A stretch of DNA of 64,000 nucleotides. It comes from Embleya sp045207655. GTDB lineage: Bacteria; Actinomycetota; Actinomycetes; Streptomycetales; Streptomycetaceae. The stretch's first letter is position 1, and each line of letters begins with the position of its first letter. A model generated the notes under the pieces. That model saw only the letters and a program-made list of their open reading frames with translations, was not told the origin of the DNA and made no database searches. The DNA is taken from positions 2,790,001 to 2,854,000 of the forward strand of contig NZ_CP108784.1 in NCBI RefSeq assembly GCF_045207655.1. Direction: 5' to 3'. Positions 1 to 8,390 of the stretch are shown one piece after another. A program made the translations under genes and the position numbers.

Positions 1-959
1 GCGAGATCGCGTACGGCAACTGGCTCACCCACGGCTCCCAGGTGGAAGAGGACGCCGCGCTCGCGTGTGTGCGGGCCGCGCTCGACTGCGGGATCACCAC
101 GTTCGACACCGCCGACGTGTACGCGGAGACGCGCGCGGAATCGGTGCTGGGTCGCGCGCTCAAGGGTGAGCGCCGCGAGGGTCTGGAGATCTTCACCAAG
201 GTCTACTGGCCCACCGGCCCCGGTCGCAACGACCGGGGTCTGTCGCGCAAGCACATCATGGAGTCGATCGACGGTTCGCTGTCCCGGCTGGGCACCGACT
301 ACGTCGACCTGTACCAGGCGCACCGGTTCGACCACGAGACGCCGCTGGAAGAGACGATGTCGGCCTTCGCGGACGTGGTCCGGGCCGGCAAGGCGCTGTA
401 CATCGGCGTCTCCGAGTGGAACGCCGAGCAGATCCGCGCGGGTGCCGAACTCGCCCGTGAGCTGCGCGTGCCGCTGATCTCGAACCAGCCGCAGTACTCG
501 ATGTTGTGGCGGGTGATCGAGGCCGAGGTGGTGCCGACCTCCGAGGAGCTCGGGCTCGGCCAGATCGTCTGGTCGCCGATCGCCCAGGGCGTGCTCACCG
601 GCAAGTACCTGCCGGGGCAGCCGCCGCCGGCCGGGTCGCGCGCCACCGACGACAAGGGCGGCCAGGACTTCGTCTCCCGGATGCTCACCGACGACGTGCT
701 CACCCGGGTGCAGCAACTGCGCCCGCTGGCCGACGAGGCGGGCCTGTCGCTCGCCCAGCTCGCCGTCGCGTGGGTGCTGCAGAACCCGAACGTGTCCGCC
801 GCGATCATCGGCGCGTCCCGGCCGGAGCAGGTGCACGAGAACGTCAAGGCGGCCGGTGTCACCCTGGACGAGGGTCTGCTGACCAAGATCGACGTGATCC
901 TGGACCCGGTGGTCAGCCGCGACCCGGCGCTCACCGTGAGCCCGGCGACGCGTCCGTAG
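1..959 (+). CDS. Aldo/keto reductase, 5' end outside window
   Basis: NAD(P)H-dependent TIM-barrel oxidoreductase of the KCNAB-like (potassium-channel beta subunit) branch of the aldo/keto reductases. The reading frame is open from base 3, so the true start lies upstream and a few tens of N-terminal residues are missing. Visible family signatures are the FDTADVYAE segment with the catalytic Asp and Tyr, the DLYQAHRFD strand carrying the active-site His, and the C-terminal cofactor region NVSAAIIGASRPEQ. The catalytic Lys is in the ifTKVYWP segment. The substrate cannot be told from sequence. It ends at TAG just before a perfect hairpin shared with the convergent small gene. Confidence 0.93.
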   Translation, partial: EIAYGNWLTHGSQVEEDAALACVRAALDCGITTFDTADVYAETRAESVLGRALKGERREGLEIFTKVYWPTGPGRNDRGLSRKHIMESIDGSLSRLGTDYVDLYQAHRFDHETPLEETMSAFADVVRAGKALYIGVSEWNAEQIRAGAELARELRVPLISNQPQYSMLWRVIEAEVVPTSEELGLGQIVWSPIAQGVLTGKYLPGQPPPAGSRATDDKGGQDFVSRMLTDDVLTRVQQLRPLADEAGLSLAQLAVAWVLQNPNVSAAIIGASRPEQVHENVKAAGVTLDEGLLTKIDVILDPVVSRDPALTVSPATRP

Positions 960-973
960 CACCCGCTCGAGAC

Positions 974-1007
974 GATCGGGGGCGCGGCGTCGGCCGCGCC
1001 CCCGATC
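974..1007. terminator. Bidirectional hairpin terminator
   Basis: Perfect 14-bp stem (974-987 with 994-1007) around a 6-nt loop, between the convergent aldo/keto reductase and the 68-aa gene. There is no T tract, as is usual for high-GC terminators. Confidence 0.7.
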
Positions 1008-1024
1008 CGTTCGACCGCGCCGGC

Positions 1025-1231
1025 TCAGCCCTCGGCGGCGCGCAGGCTCATGTGCTCGTACACGACGGCATCGTCCTCGAGCAGGCTCACCTGTTCGATG
1101 CCCGCCGCGAGCAGGTCCTTCCAGATCTCGCCGAGCCAGCTCTCCGCGTCCGACTGGTTGGTGAAGTCCTCCGCCTGCGGTCCGTCGACCGGGGCACCGT
1201 CCGCGTCCTCATACCGCCACACCCACGACAT
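1025..1231 (-). CDS. Small conserved-looking hypothetical protein (68 aa)
   Basis: Encodes an acidic 68-residue protein starting MSWVWRYEDADG and ending SLRAAEG. The ATG at 1231 is preceded by GGTGAGGAG at good spacing, which fixes the start; a much longer frame continues upstream but has arginine-rich shadow composition. The Trp-rich start, the SWLGEIW core and the acidic composition suggest a small soluble protein. I recognise no named domain. It is divergent from the cobalamin cluster and convergent with the aldo/keto reductase, so it is probably transcribed alone. Confidence 0.75.
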   Translation of the reverse strand: MSWVWRYEDADGAPVDGPQAEDFTNQSDAESWLGEIWKDLLAAGIEQVSLLEDDAVVYEHMSLRAAEG

Positions 1232-1324
1232 GTCGGGCTCCTCACCTCGGGATCTCGGACCGTCAAAAGACCTGCACAGTAGATCAAGCCCGACCACCTC
1301 ATAGCCAGGAGCACGACGACACCC

Positions 1325-2638
1325 ATGGAGCTGACGCTGCTCGGCACGGCCGGTCCCAAGGGCTGGCCCCAGCCGTTCTGCACCTGTGCCTCGTGTCTGG
1401 GGTGCACCGGTCCCGTGGTGCGCGGACCGGCGTGCGTGCTGCTGGACGGCACGCTGCTGCTGGACTGCGGCCCCGAGCCCGCGCACGCGGCCGCCCGGGC
1501 CGGACACCCGCTCACCGGGGTGCGCCGCCTGCTGTTGAGCGGACCGGCCGAGTCCGCGCCGCTGGCCTGGCTGCCCGCCGCCGGGCTGGCCGAGGTGGCC
1601 GCGCCGTCCGGGCCGCCGCCCTGGCTGCCCGCGCCGTCGGCGGGCGGACCGCACTGGCGACAGGTGGCCGAGGGGGACGCCTTCGAGCTGGACGGACACC
1701 GAATACGCGTACTTCCCGGCGGCACCCCCGGGCGGGTCGCGTACGAGGTCACCGGCGCGGACGGAACGCGACTGCTGTACGCGCCGCCCTCGACGCTGCC
1801 GCCCGAGGCGGAGGCCACCCGGGCCTGGACGCACGAGGGCGGGCACTACGACGTGGTGCTCCTGGACGTGGTCTCGTGGCCGGAGCGGCTGGCCACGCTG
1901 CGCCGCGACGGCGCGGTCACCGAGGACACCGACGTACTCGCGGTGCACCTGTCGCACGAGTCGCCGCCCGGCGAGGAGTTGCACCGCCGGCTCGCCGCGT
2001 GGGGGGCTCGCGCGGTGCCGGACGGCGGTCTGGTCCGGGTCGGCGCGGATCCCTCGCCCACCCCGCGCCCGCATCGCACGCTGGTCCTGGGCGGCGCCCG
2101 CTCGGGCAAGTCGGCCGAGGCCGAACGGCGCCTGGCGGCCTGCCCGGACGTGCTCTACGTGGCCACCGGCGGCACCCGAGAGGGTGACGCCGAATGGGCC
2201 GAACGGGTCGCCCTGCACCGCGAACGACGCCCGGACACCTGGCGCACCGCCGAGACGGTCGAGCTGACCCGGCTGCTCGCGGAGGCCCGGCAGCCGCTCC
2301 TGGTGGACTGCCTGTCGCTGTGGTTGACCGCGGTGATGGACGCGCACGACGCGTGGGACGACGCCCGATGGGCGGCGGGCGCGCGCGAGGCGGTACGCGC
2401 CGAGGTCGGCGCGCTGGCCGCCGCGTGGCGCGCGTGCCGCGTCCCGGTGGTCGGCGTCAGCAACGAGGTCGGCAGCGGCGTGGTCCCACCGACCCCCGCC
2501 GGCCGCCGCTTCCGGGACGAACTGGGCCGACTCAACGCCGTCGTCGCCGGCGAATCCGACGAGGTCCTGCTCGTCGTGGCCGGCCAGGTCCTCACCCTGC
2601 GCAGCCTCCCGCGCCGCGCGAAGCACGCGGCGTCCTGA
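1325..2638 (+). CDS. cobU: Bifunctional cobinamide kinase/guanylyltransferase (CobU) fused to a metallo-beta-lactamase-like domain
   Basis: The C-terminal half (about residues 250-437) is CobU/CobP: Walker A LGGARSGKS (255-263), the DCLSLW strand, and the VSNEVGSGVVP segment ending in RFRDELGRLNA. CobU phosphorylates adenosylcobinamide and then transfers GMP, giving AdoCbi-GDP for CobS. The N-terminal 240 residues resemble an MBL fold of the PhnP type, with a CTCASC-like cysteine cluster (C19, C21, C24, C27). The usual HxHxDH metal motif is not visible: the equivalent strand reads LLLSGPAES. The hydrolase part is therefore probably inactive or structural. It heads the cobU-cobT-cobS cluster, 62 bp before cobT. 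Confidence 0.9.
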   Translation: MELTLLGTAGPKGWPQPFCTCASCLGCTGPVVRGPACVLLDGTLLLDCGPEPAHAAARAGHPLTGVRRLLLSGPAESAPLAWLPAAGLAEVAAPSGPPPWLPAPSAGGPHWRQVAEGDAFELDGHRIRVLPGGTPGRVAYEVTGADGTRLLYAPPSTLPPEAEATRAWTHEGGHYDVVLLDVVSWPERLATLRRDGAVTEDTDVLAVHLSHESPPGEELHRRLAAWGARAVPDGGLVRVGADPSPTPRPHRTLVLGGARSGKSAEAERRLAACPDVLYVATGGTREGDAEWAERVALHRERRPDTWRTAETVELTRLLAEARQPLLVDCLSLWLTAVMDAHDAWDDARWAAGAREAVRAEVGALAAAWRACRVPVVGVSNEVGSGVVPPTPAGRRFRDELGRLNAVVAGESDEVLLVVAGQVLTLRSLPRRAKHAAS

Positions 2639-2700
2639 CCGGCCCAGGCGACCGGGCCGCCCGCGCCACGGCCCCGGGCCCGCACAACTACCCTGACCCG

Positions 2701-3741
2701 GTGACCATCGACCTCGACTCCCTGGCCGCCCGGGTGGAGCGCCCCGACGACGACGCCCGCGCCCGCGTGCGCGAACACCTCGTCGCCGTCGCGGGCGCGC
2801 CGAACGCCTACGGCCGACTCGAAGACCTCGCGATCTGGTTCGCCTCGGTTCGAGGCGGCAAGACCACCGCGCCGATCTGTGCCCCCCGGGTCGTGCTCTT
2901 CGCCGCCGACCACGGCGTCGCCGCCCACGACGTGTCGGTCCGCCGCCCCGGCTGGACCGCGCGCCAGGTCCGGGCCACGCTGGCGGGCACCTCGACCGCG
3001 GCCACGTTCGCGGCCGGCCTGGACGCGCCGATCCGGATCGTCGACATCGCCGTCGACGCCGAGCCCGACGCGTTCCCCGAGCAGGTCTCGCGGGACCGGA
3101 TCCGCCGCGCGTCCGCGCCCGTGGACACCGCCGACGCACTCGCCCCCGGCGAGGTCGAGCGCGCTTTCGCGGTCGGCATGGCCACCGCGGACGCGGAGAT
3201 CGACTCGGGCGCCGACCTGCTGCTGCTCGGCTCGTTGGGCGCCGCCGCGTCCACCCCGGCGGCGATCCTGATCGGCGCGCTGACCGGCATGGACGCCGCG
3301 GCCGTGATCGGTCGCGGCTCCGGCATCGACGACGCGACCTGGATCCGCAAGTGCGCCACCATCCGCGACGCGCTGCGTAGGGCGCGGCCGGTGCTGGGCG
3401 ACCCGATGCGGCTGCTCGGCGTGTCCGGCGGGGCCGACTTCGCGGCGATGACCGGATTCCTGCTCCAGTGCTCGATCCGGCGCACCCCGGTGCTGCTGGA
3501 CGACGTGGCCACCGCCGCGTCCGCGCTGGTCGCCCAGCGGATCTCGTACCGCTCCCCGGACTGGTGGCTGGCCGGCCACGTCACCCCGGAGCCGGGCCAC
3601 GTCAAGGCGCTGGACCGGCTCGCGCTGGAACCGGTGCTGGACTACCGGGTGCGCGGCGGCGAGGCGGTCGGCGCGCTGCTCGCGCTGCCGGTGCTGCGCG
3701 CGGCGGTCGACCTGGTGGCCCGGGTGCACCCCACCCCGTGA
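2701..3741 (+). CDS. cobT: Nicotinate-nucleotide--dimethylbenzimidazole phosphoribosyltransferase
   Basis: Makes alpha-ribazole phosphate, the lower-ligand precursor of cobalamin, from nicotinate mononucleotide and DMB. The protein has 346 residues, the usual CobT length. Signatures are VVLFAADHGVAAHDVS near residue 65, LLLLGSLGAAASTPAAI, the internal LLGVSGGADFAAMTGF, and the C-terminal RGGEAVGALLALP carrying the expected catalytic Glu. The GTG at 2701 is chosen because homology begins with the following MTIDLDSLAARV. The stop overlaps the cobS start (GTGA at 3738-3741), so the two genes are translationally coupled. Confidence 0.95.
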   Translation: MTIDLDSLAARVERPDDDARARVREHLVAVAGAPNAYGRLEDLAIWFASVRGGKTTAPICAPRVVLFAADHGVAAHDVSVRRPGWTARQVRATLAGTSTAATFAAGLDAPIRIVDIAVDAEPDAFPEQVSRDRIRRASAPVDTADALAPGEVERAFAVGMATADAEIDSGADLLLLGSLGAAASTPAAILIGALTGMDAAAVIGRGSGIDDATWIRKCATIRDALRRARPVLGDPMRLLGVSGGADFAAMTGFLLQCSIRRTPVLLDDVATAASALVAQRISYRSPDWWLAGHVTPEPGHVKALDRLALEPVLDYRVRGGEAVGALLALPVLRAAVDLVARVHPTP

Positions 3742-4520
3742 GCCCGGGCACCACCTCGGCCGGACTGCGCCTGGCGTTCGGCATGTTGTCGGTGATCCCG
3801 GTCCGGGTGGAGCGGGTGGACCGCCCGGTGGCGGGCCGCGCGATGGCGTGCGCGCCGCTGGTCGGCCTGGTCCTGGGCGGCCTCGCGGCCGGGGTGCTCG
3901 CACTCGCCGAACGGGCGGGCACCGGCGCGCTCACCGCGGCGGCGCTCGCGGTCGGCACCCTGGCGCTGCTCACCCGCGGCCTGCACCTGGACGGCCTGGC
4001 CGACACCGCCGACGGCCTCGGCTCGGCCAGGCCCGCGCCGGACGCGCTGCGGATCATGAAGGCGTCCGACATCGGCCCGTTCGGGGTGCTGAGCCTGCTG
4101 TTCCTGGTGCTCGTCGAGACCGGCGCGCTGGTCCGCCTCCAGCACGACGGCCCCGCGCCGGCCGCGGCCGGTCTGGTGCTGGCCGCGGTGACCGGCCGCG
4201 TGGCGCTGTCCGTCGCGTGCGGCCCCGGCGTACCGTCCGCGCGGCCGGAGGGGCTCGGCGCGATGGTCGCGGGCACGGTCGGGCGCGGGGTGCTCGTCGC
4301 GTGGTCGCTGGTCCTGCTCGGCGCCGCCGGGTTGTACGGCGTGCTCCAGGGCCCGATCGAGGCGCTGCGCGCGTTCGGCGCGGCGACCGCCGGACTCGCC
4401 GCCGGCGCACTGCTGTTGCGGCACACCACCCGCCGATTCGGCGGGATCACCGGCGATGTCCTGGGCGCCGTCGTGGAGGTGTGCGGGTGCGTCGTCCTGG
4501 TGGTCGTGTCCACTGGCTGA
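3738..4520 (+). CDS. cobS: Adenosylcobinamide-GDP ribazoletransferase (cobalamin synthase)
   Basis: Integral membrane enzyme joining AdoCbi-GDP (from CobU) to alpha-ribazole phosphate (from CobT), the last assembly step of cobalamin. It has 260 residues. The N-terminus GLRLAFGMLSVIPV and the acidic motif LHLDGLADTADGLGS around residue 85, which binds metal and substrate, are diagnostic. Several hydrophobic spans follow, ending near FGGITGDVLGAVVEV. The GTG start overlaps the cobT stop by four bases. Confidence 0.95.
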   Translation: MSPGTTSAGLRLAFGMLSVIPVRVERVDRPVAGRAMACAPLVGLVLGGLAAGVLALAERAGTGALTAAALAVGTLALLTRGLHLDGLADTADGLGSARPAPDALRIMKASDIGPFGVLSLLFLVLVETGALVRLQHDGPAPAAAGLVLAAVTGRVALSVACGPGVPSARPEGLGAMVAGTVGRGVLVAWSLVLLGAAGLYGVLQGPIEALRAFGAATAGLAAGALLLRHTTRRFGGITGDVLGAVVEVCGCVVLVVVSTG

Positions 4521-4677
4521 GATGTTTGCCGGGAAGGCGTGAAATGCTGAAGGCGAACGTATCTTCCATACGGCTCGTCACCGCTCGACGAGGCATCCCG
4601 AGCAAGGATCGCCACGTCGGTGCCCCACCGATCGTGCGGGCACTCAGCACCCCCGAGAGATGAGAGACAGGATCCTC

Positions 4678-6183
4678 GTGACCACACTGAGTATCGGCTC
4701 CACCGCGGCCCTTTCCCTGCGCGCCGACGTGCTCGTGATCGGCACCGTCAAGGGCGAGGACGGTGCCGTCCTCGCCGCGGGCGCCGAAAGCGTCGCCGCG
4801 GCGTTCGACGGCCGGCTCACCGACACCCTGTCCGCGCTCGACGCCACCGGCGCCGAGGGCGAACTACACCGCGTGCCGACCTTCGGCGCGGCCAAGGCCC
4901 CGCTGGTGCTCGTGGTCGGCCTGGGCGAACAGCCCGCCGACGGCTTCACCCACGACGCGCTGCGCCGCGCCGGCGGCAATGTCGCCCGGGCGCTCGCCGG
5001 TGTCAAGAAGGCGGGCGTCGCCCTGCCGCTCGCCGGTGCGGAGGCGATCGGTGCGTTCGGGGAGGGCGTGCTGCTCGGCGCCTACTCGTTCGAGACCTAC
5101 CGGGAGAAGTCCCGCGAGGGCCGCAAGGACGCGGTCAAGGACGTCGTGCTGCTCGGCGTCAAGGGCCGGGACAAGGCCGCCAAGGCCGCCGTCGAGCGCG
5201 CCGCGATCACCGCGCAGAGCGTCAACCAGGCCCGTGACCTGGTGAACACCCCGCCGAACGACCTCAACCCGAAGGACTTCGCCGCGATCGCGGTGGACAC
5301 CGGCAAGAACGCCGGCTTCAAGGTCGAGGTGCTCGACGACAAGGCGCTCGCCAAGGGCGGCTTCGGCGGCATCCTGGGCGTCGGCCAGGGCTCGGCGAGC
5401 AAGCCGCGCCTGGTCCGCCTGGGCTACACGCACCCCAAGGCCAAGCGCACCATCGCACTGGTGGGCAAGGGCATCACCTACGACTCGGGCGGCATCTCGC
5501 TCAAGCCGGCCGGCGCCAACGAGACGATGAAGATGGACATGGGCGGCGCGGCGGCCGTGCTGGGCGCGGTCGCGGCGGTGGCCCGGCTGGGCCTGGAGGT
5601 CAACGTGACCGGCTGGCTCGCGCTGGCCGAGAACATGCCCTCCGGCACCGCGACCCGTCCCGGCGACGTACTGCGCATGTACGGCGGTCGCACGGTCGAG
5701 GTGCTCAACACCGACGCCGAGGGCCGGCTGGTGCTCGCCGACGCGATCACGCGCGCGTGCGAGGAGTCGCCGCAGATGCTGATCGACGTGGCGACGCTGA
5801 CCGGCGCGATGATGGTCGCGCTGGGCAACGACATGTACGGGATCATGTCGAACGACGACACGTTCCGCGGCGCGGTGCACGACGCCGCGACGCGCGCCGG
5901 CGAGCCGGCTTGGCCGATGCCGCTGCCGACCGAGCTGCGCAAGTCGATGGACTCGCCGATCGCCGACATCAAGAACATGGGCTCGCGGATGGGTGGCGGC
6001 CTGGTGGCCGGTCTCTTCCTCCAGGAGTTCGTGGCCGAGGGCGTCAGTTGGGCGCACCTGGACATCGCCGGCCCCGCGTTCCACGAGGGCGAGGCCGGCG
6101 GCTACCGGCCCAAGGGCGGTACCGGTGTCGCGGTGCGCTCGCTGCTCCAGGTCGCGCAGGACATCGCGGACAACCGGATCTGA
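4678..6183 (+). CDS. pepA: Leucyl aminopeptidase (M17)
   Basis: Cytosolic di-zinc/manganese aminopeptidase that removes N-terminal residues from peptides, here 501 residues. Family hallmarks are VNTPPNDLNPKDFA, the metal-binding VGKGITYDSGGISLKP, KMDMGGAAAVLG, and the signature NTDAEGRLVLADA with its metal ligands. I chose the GTG at 4678 because AGACAGG lies six bases upstream. An in-frame ATG at 4660 would add six residues but has a poor ribosome binding site. About 157 bp separate it from cobS, so it likely has its own promoter. Confidence 0.95.
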   Translation: MTTLSIGSTAALSLRADVLVIGTVKGEDGAVLAAGAESVAAAFDGRLTDTLSALDATGAEGELHRVPTFGAAKAPLVLVVGLGEQPADGFTHDALRRAGGNVARALAGVKKAGVALPLAGAEAIGAFGEGVLLGAYSFETYREKSREGRKDAVKDVVLLGVKGRDKAAKAAVERAAITAQSVNQARDLVNTPPNDLNPKDFAAIAVDTGKNAGFKVEVLDDKALAKGGFGGILGVGQGSASKPRLVRLGYTHPKAKRTIALVGKGITYDSGGISLKPAGANETMKMDMGGAAAVLGAVAAVARLGLEVNVTGWLALAENMPSGTATRPGDVLRMYGGRTVEVLNTDAEGRLVLADAITRACEESPQMLIDVATLTGAMMVALGNDMYGIMSNDDTFRGAVHDAATRAGEPAWPMPLPTELRKSMDSPIADIKNMGSRMGGGLVAGLFLQEFVAEGVSWAHLDIAGPAFHEGEAGGYRPKGGTGVAVRSLLQVAQDIADNRI

Positions 6184-6255
6184 TTCCGCGCTCACCGGGA
6201 CCGGTTCGGTCCGGTGGGTTCGATCCGGCTCGATCCCGGTTCGCCCGGTTCGACC

Positions 6256-6291
6256 GGTTCGGCCGGGGCACGCAGGCGCCCCGGCCGAACC
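6256..6291. terminator. Hairpin terminator between convergent genes
   Basis: Perfect 14-bp stem (6256-6269 with 6278-6291) with an 8-nt loop. A second, 11-bp inverted repeat (6290-6300 with 6305-6315) follows immediately. Both lie between convergent pepA and the 107-aa gene. The whole 6184-6331 interval is made of GGTTCG/CCGGATC-like short repeats. Confidence 0.7.
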
Positions 6292-6331
6292 CGATCCGGG
6301 TGGACCCGGATCGGGTTCGGACCCGGATCGC

Positions 6332-6655
6332 TCAGGATCCCTCGCCGGACTGCCGGCGGGTCCACTCGCGCATCCGCTTCGGGTAGCCCACCAGCGCCGC
6401 CTCGTACACCGGGATGCCGAGCTTGCGCGCGAGCGTGCGCGCGGCTCCGGGGTCGACGACCCGGCGTCGGGTCCACTCCCCGGTGTCGGCGATGAACACC
6501 ACCGTCGTCCCGCTCAGGGTGGTCACCGGCTCGATGTACGCCTCGACTCCCTTGCGGCTGCGCGCGAACTCGCTCAGGTGCGCGGCCGCGGCCGCGGCCT
6601 GCCTGCGGTCGGGCGCGTCCGCGCCGGCACCGCGTTTGCGTCGGAACAACCCCAC
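6332..6655 (-). CDS. Hypothetical basic protein (107 aa)
   Basis: Starts VGLFRRKRGAGADAP and ends MREWTRRQSGEGS. The GTG at 6655 is preceded by GGAAGGA seven bases away, and the basic Arg/Lys cluster follows directly, so upstream codons in the same frame are taken as non-coding. The middle (EAYIEPVTTLSGTTVVFIADTGEWTRRRV) looks like a small alpha/beta protein with no catalytic motif I recognise. It is divergent from lpdA and convergent with pepA. Confidence 0.7.
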   Translation of the reverse strand: MGLFRRKRGAGADAPDRRQAAAAAAHLSEFARSRKGVEAYIEPVTTLSGTTVVFIADTGEWTRRRVVDPGAARTLARKLGIPVYEAALVGYPKRMREWTRRQSGEGS

Positions 6656-6930
6656 GGGGATTTCCTTCCTGTCGTACGCGCATGTCATCCGCGTCCGTCC
6701 GGGGTCGGCGGTCGCGTTCGTGTCGGAACAACGAGTCACGACGACACGTTGTGCCCCCGGTCCGCCATTTCGGCCCCGCCCTTGTGGGACAGGCAACACC
6801 GGGGCGGAGTGCTCGGCCGCTCCCGACAAGTGGGAGGATGTTGTACCGGCACTTGAGACCTTCCACAAGAAGGGGGTGCTCCCCGCCGCGTCCCGCGCGG
6901 GTGGGCATCGCAATCACAGGAGGACGTGAC

Positions 6931-8319
6931 GTGGCGAACGACGCCGGAGCCGTTTTCGATGTAGTCATTCTCGGAGGCGGGAGCGGCGGCTATGCGTGCG
7001 CCCTTCGCGCGGCCGAACTCGGTATGCGGGTCGTCCTCATCGAAAAGGGCAAGCTCGGCGGCACGTGTCTGCACAACGGCTGCATCCCGACCAAGGCCCT
7101 GCTGCACGCGGGCGAGGTCGCGGACCAGACTCGTGAGAGCGAGCAGTTCGGCGTCAAGTCGACGTTCGACGGCATCGACATCGCAGCCGTGCACGCTTAC
7201 AAGGACGGCGTCATCTCGCGCCTGTTCAAGGGCCTGACCGGTCTGATCAAGAGCCGCAACATCACCGTCGTCGAGGGCGCCGGCAAGCTCGTGTCGCCGA
7301 CCGCGGTCGAGGTGAACGGGCAGCGCTACGAGGGTCGACACGTGGTACTTGCGACCGGCTCGGTGCCCAAGTCGCTGCCGGGCCTGGAGATCGACGGCAA
7401 CCGCGTGATCAACAGCGACCACGCGCTGGTGCTCGACCGGGTCCCGCAGTCCGCGGTGGTGCTGGGCGGCGGTGTGATCGGCGTCGAGTTCGCCAGCGCC
7501 TGGAAGTCCTTCGGCGTGGACGTGACCATCGTCGAGGCGCTGCCGCACCTGGTGGCGCTGGAGGACGAGGCGAGCAGCAAGCTCCTGGAGCGCGCCTTCC
7601 GCCGCCGCGGCATCAAGTTCGAGCTCGGCGCGCGCTTCGCCGGTGTCGAGTACACCGACGCGGGCGTGCGGGTCTCGCTGGAGAACGGCAAGCAGATCGA
7701 GGCCGAGTTGCTGCTCGTCGCCGTCGGTCGCGGCCCGGTCTCGGCGGGCCTGGGCTACGAGGAGGCCGGCGTCGCGATGGATCGCGGTTACGTCCTGGTG
7801 GACGAGTACTGCGCCACCAACGTGCCGACCATCTCCGCCGTGGGCGACCTCATCCCCACCCTTCAGCTCGCCCACGTCGGTTTCGGCGAGGGCATTCTGG
7901 TCGCCGAGCGGATCGCCGGACTGAACCCGGTGCCGATCGACTACGCGGGCGTGCCGCGCGTGACCTACTGCGACCCGGAGGTGGCCTCGGTCGGCCTCAC
8001 CGAGGCGCAGGCGGTCGAGCGCTACGGCTCGGACAAGCTCGCCACGATCAGCTACAGCCTCGGCGGCAACGGCAAGAGCCAGATCCTCAAGACGACCGGC
8101 CAGGTCAAGGTCGTCTCGGTCAAGGACGGCCCGGTCGTCGGCATCCACATGGTCGGCGCCCGCATGGGCGAGCTGACCTCGGAAGCCCAGCTGATCTACA
8201 ACTGGGAGGCCCTGCCGGCCGAGGTCGCCCAGCTCATCCACCCGCACCCGACGCAGTCCGAGGCGCTTGGCGAGGCCCACCTCGCGTTGGCGGGCAAGCC
8301 CCTGCACGTCCACGACTGA
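6931..8319 (+). CDS. lpdA: Dihydrolipoyl dehydrogenase (E3)
   Basis: Flavoprotein that reoxidises dihydrolipoamide with NAD in pyruvate and 2-oxoglutarate dehydrogenase complexes; 462 residues. FAD-binding VVILGGGSGGYACA is followed by the redox disulfide GGTCLHNGCIPTK (C46 and C51). The NAD-binding fold is at VVLGGGVIGVEFAS, and the C-terminal catalytic dyad at IHPHPTQSE. The GTG start sits eight bases after AGGAGG. It is 71 bp upstream of sucB on the same strand, so E3 and E2 are probably co-transcribed. Confidence 0.97.
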   Translation: MANDAGAVFDVVILGGGSGGYACALRAAELGMRVVLIEKGKLGGTCLHNGCIPTKALLHAGEVADQTRESEQFGVKSTFDGIDIAAVHAYKDGVISRLFKGLTGLIKSRNITVVEGAGKLVSPTAVEVNGQRYEGRHVVLATGSVPKSLPGLEIDGNRVINSDHALVLDRVPQSAVVLGGGVIGVEFASAWKSFGVDVTIVEALPHLVALEDEASSKLLERAFRRRGIKFELGARFAGVEYTDAGVRVSLENGKQIEAELLLVAVGRGPVSAGLGYEEAGVAMDRGYVLVDEYCATNVPTISAVGDLIPTLQLAHVGFGEGILVAERIAGLNPVPIDYAGVPRVTYCDPEVASVGLTEAQAVERYGSDKLATISYSLGGNGKSQILKTTGQVKVVSVKDGPVVGIHMVGARMGELTSEAQLIYNWEALPAEVAQLIHPHPTQSEALGEAHLALAGKPLHVHD

Positions 8320-8390
8320 CGACGCGCCCCCAATCGCGCCCCGTCATCCAAGACACACGCCTTGAAGCGTTGAGAAGGAGTCATTGACCC

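Noticed and set aside
1232..1324. Cobalamin riboswitch before the cobU-cobT-cobS cluster
   Set aside because: Only 93 bp separate the divergent genes and no B12-box-like or multi-helix arrangement was seen; too short for a typical cobalamin riboswitch.
1232..3139. Long minus-strand frame continuing upstream of the 68-aa gene
   Set aside because: Arg/Gly/Pro-rich shadow of the cobU-cobT genes, typical of the antisense of high-GC coding DNA.
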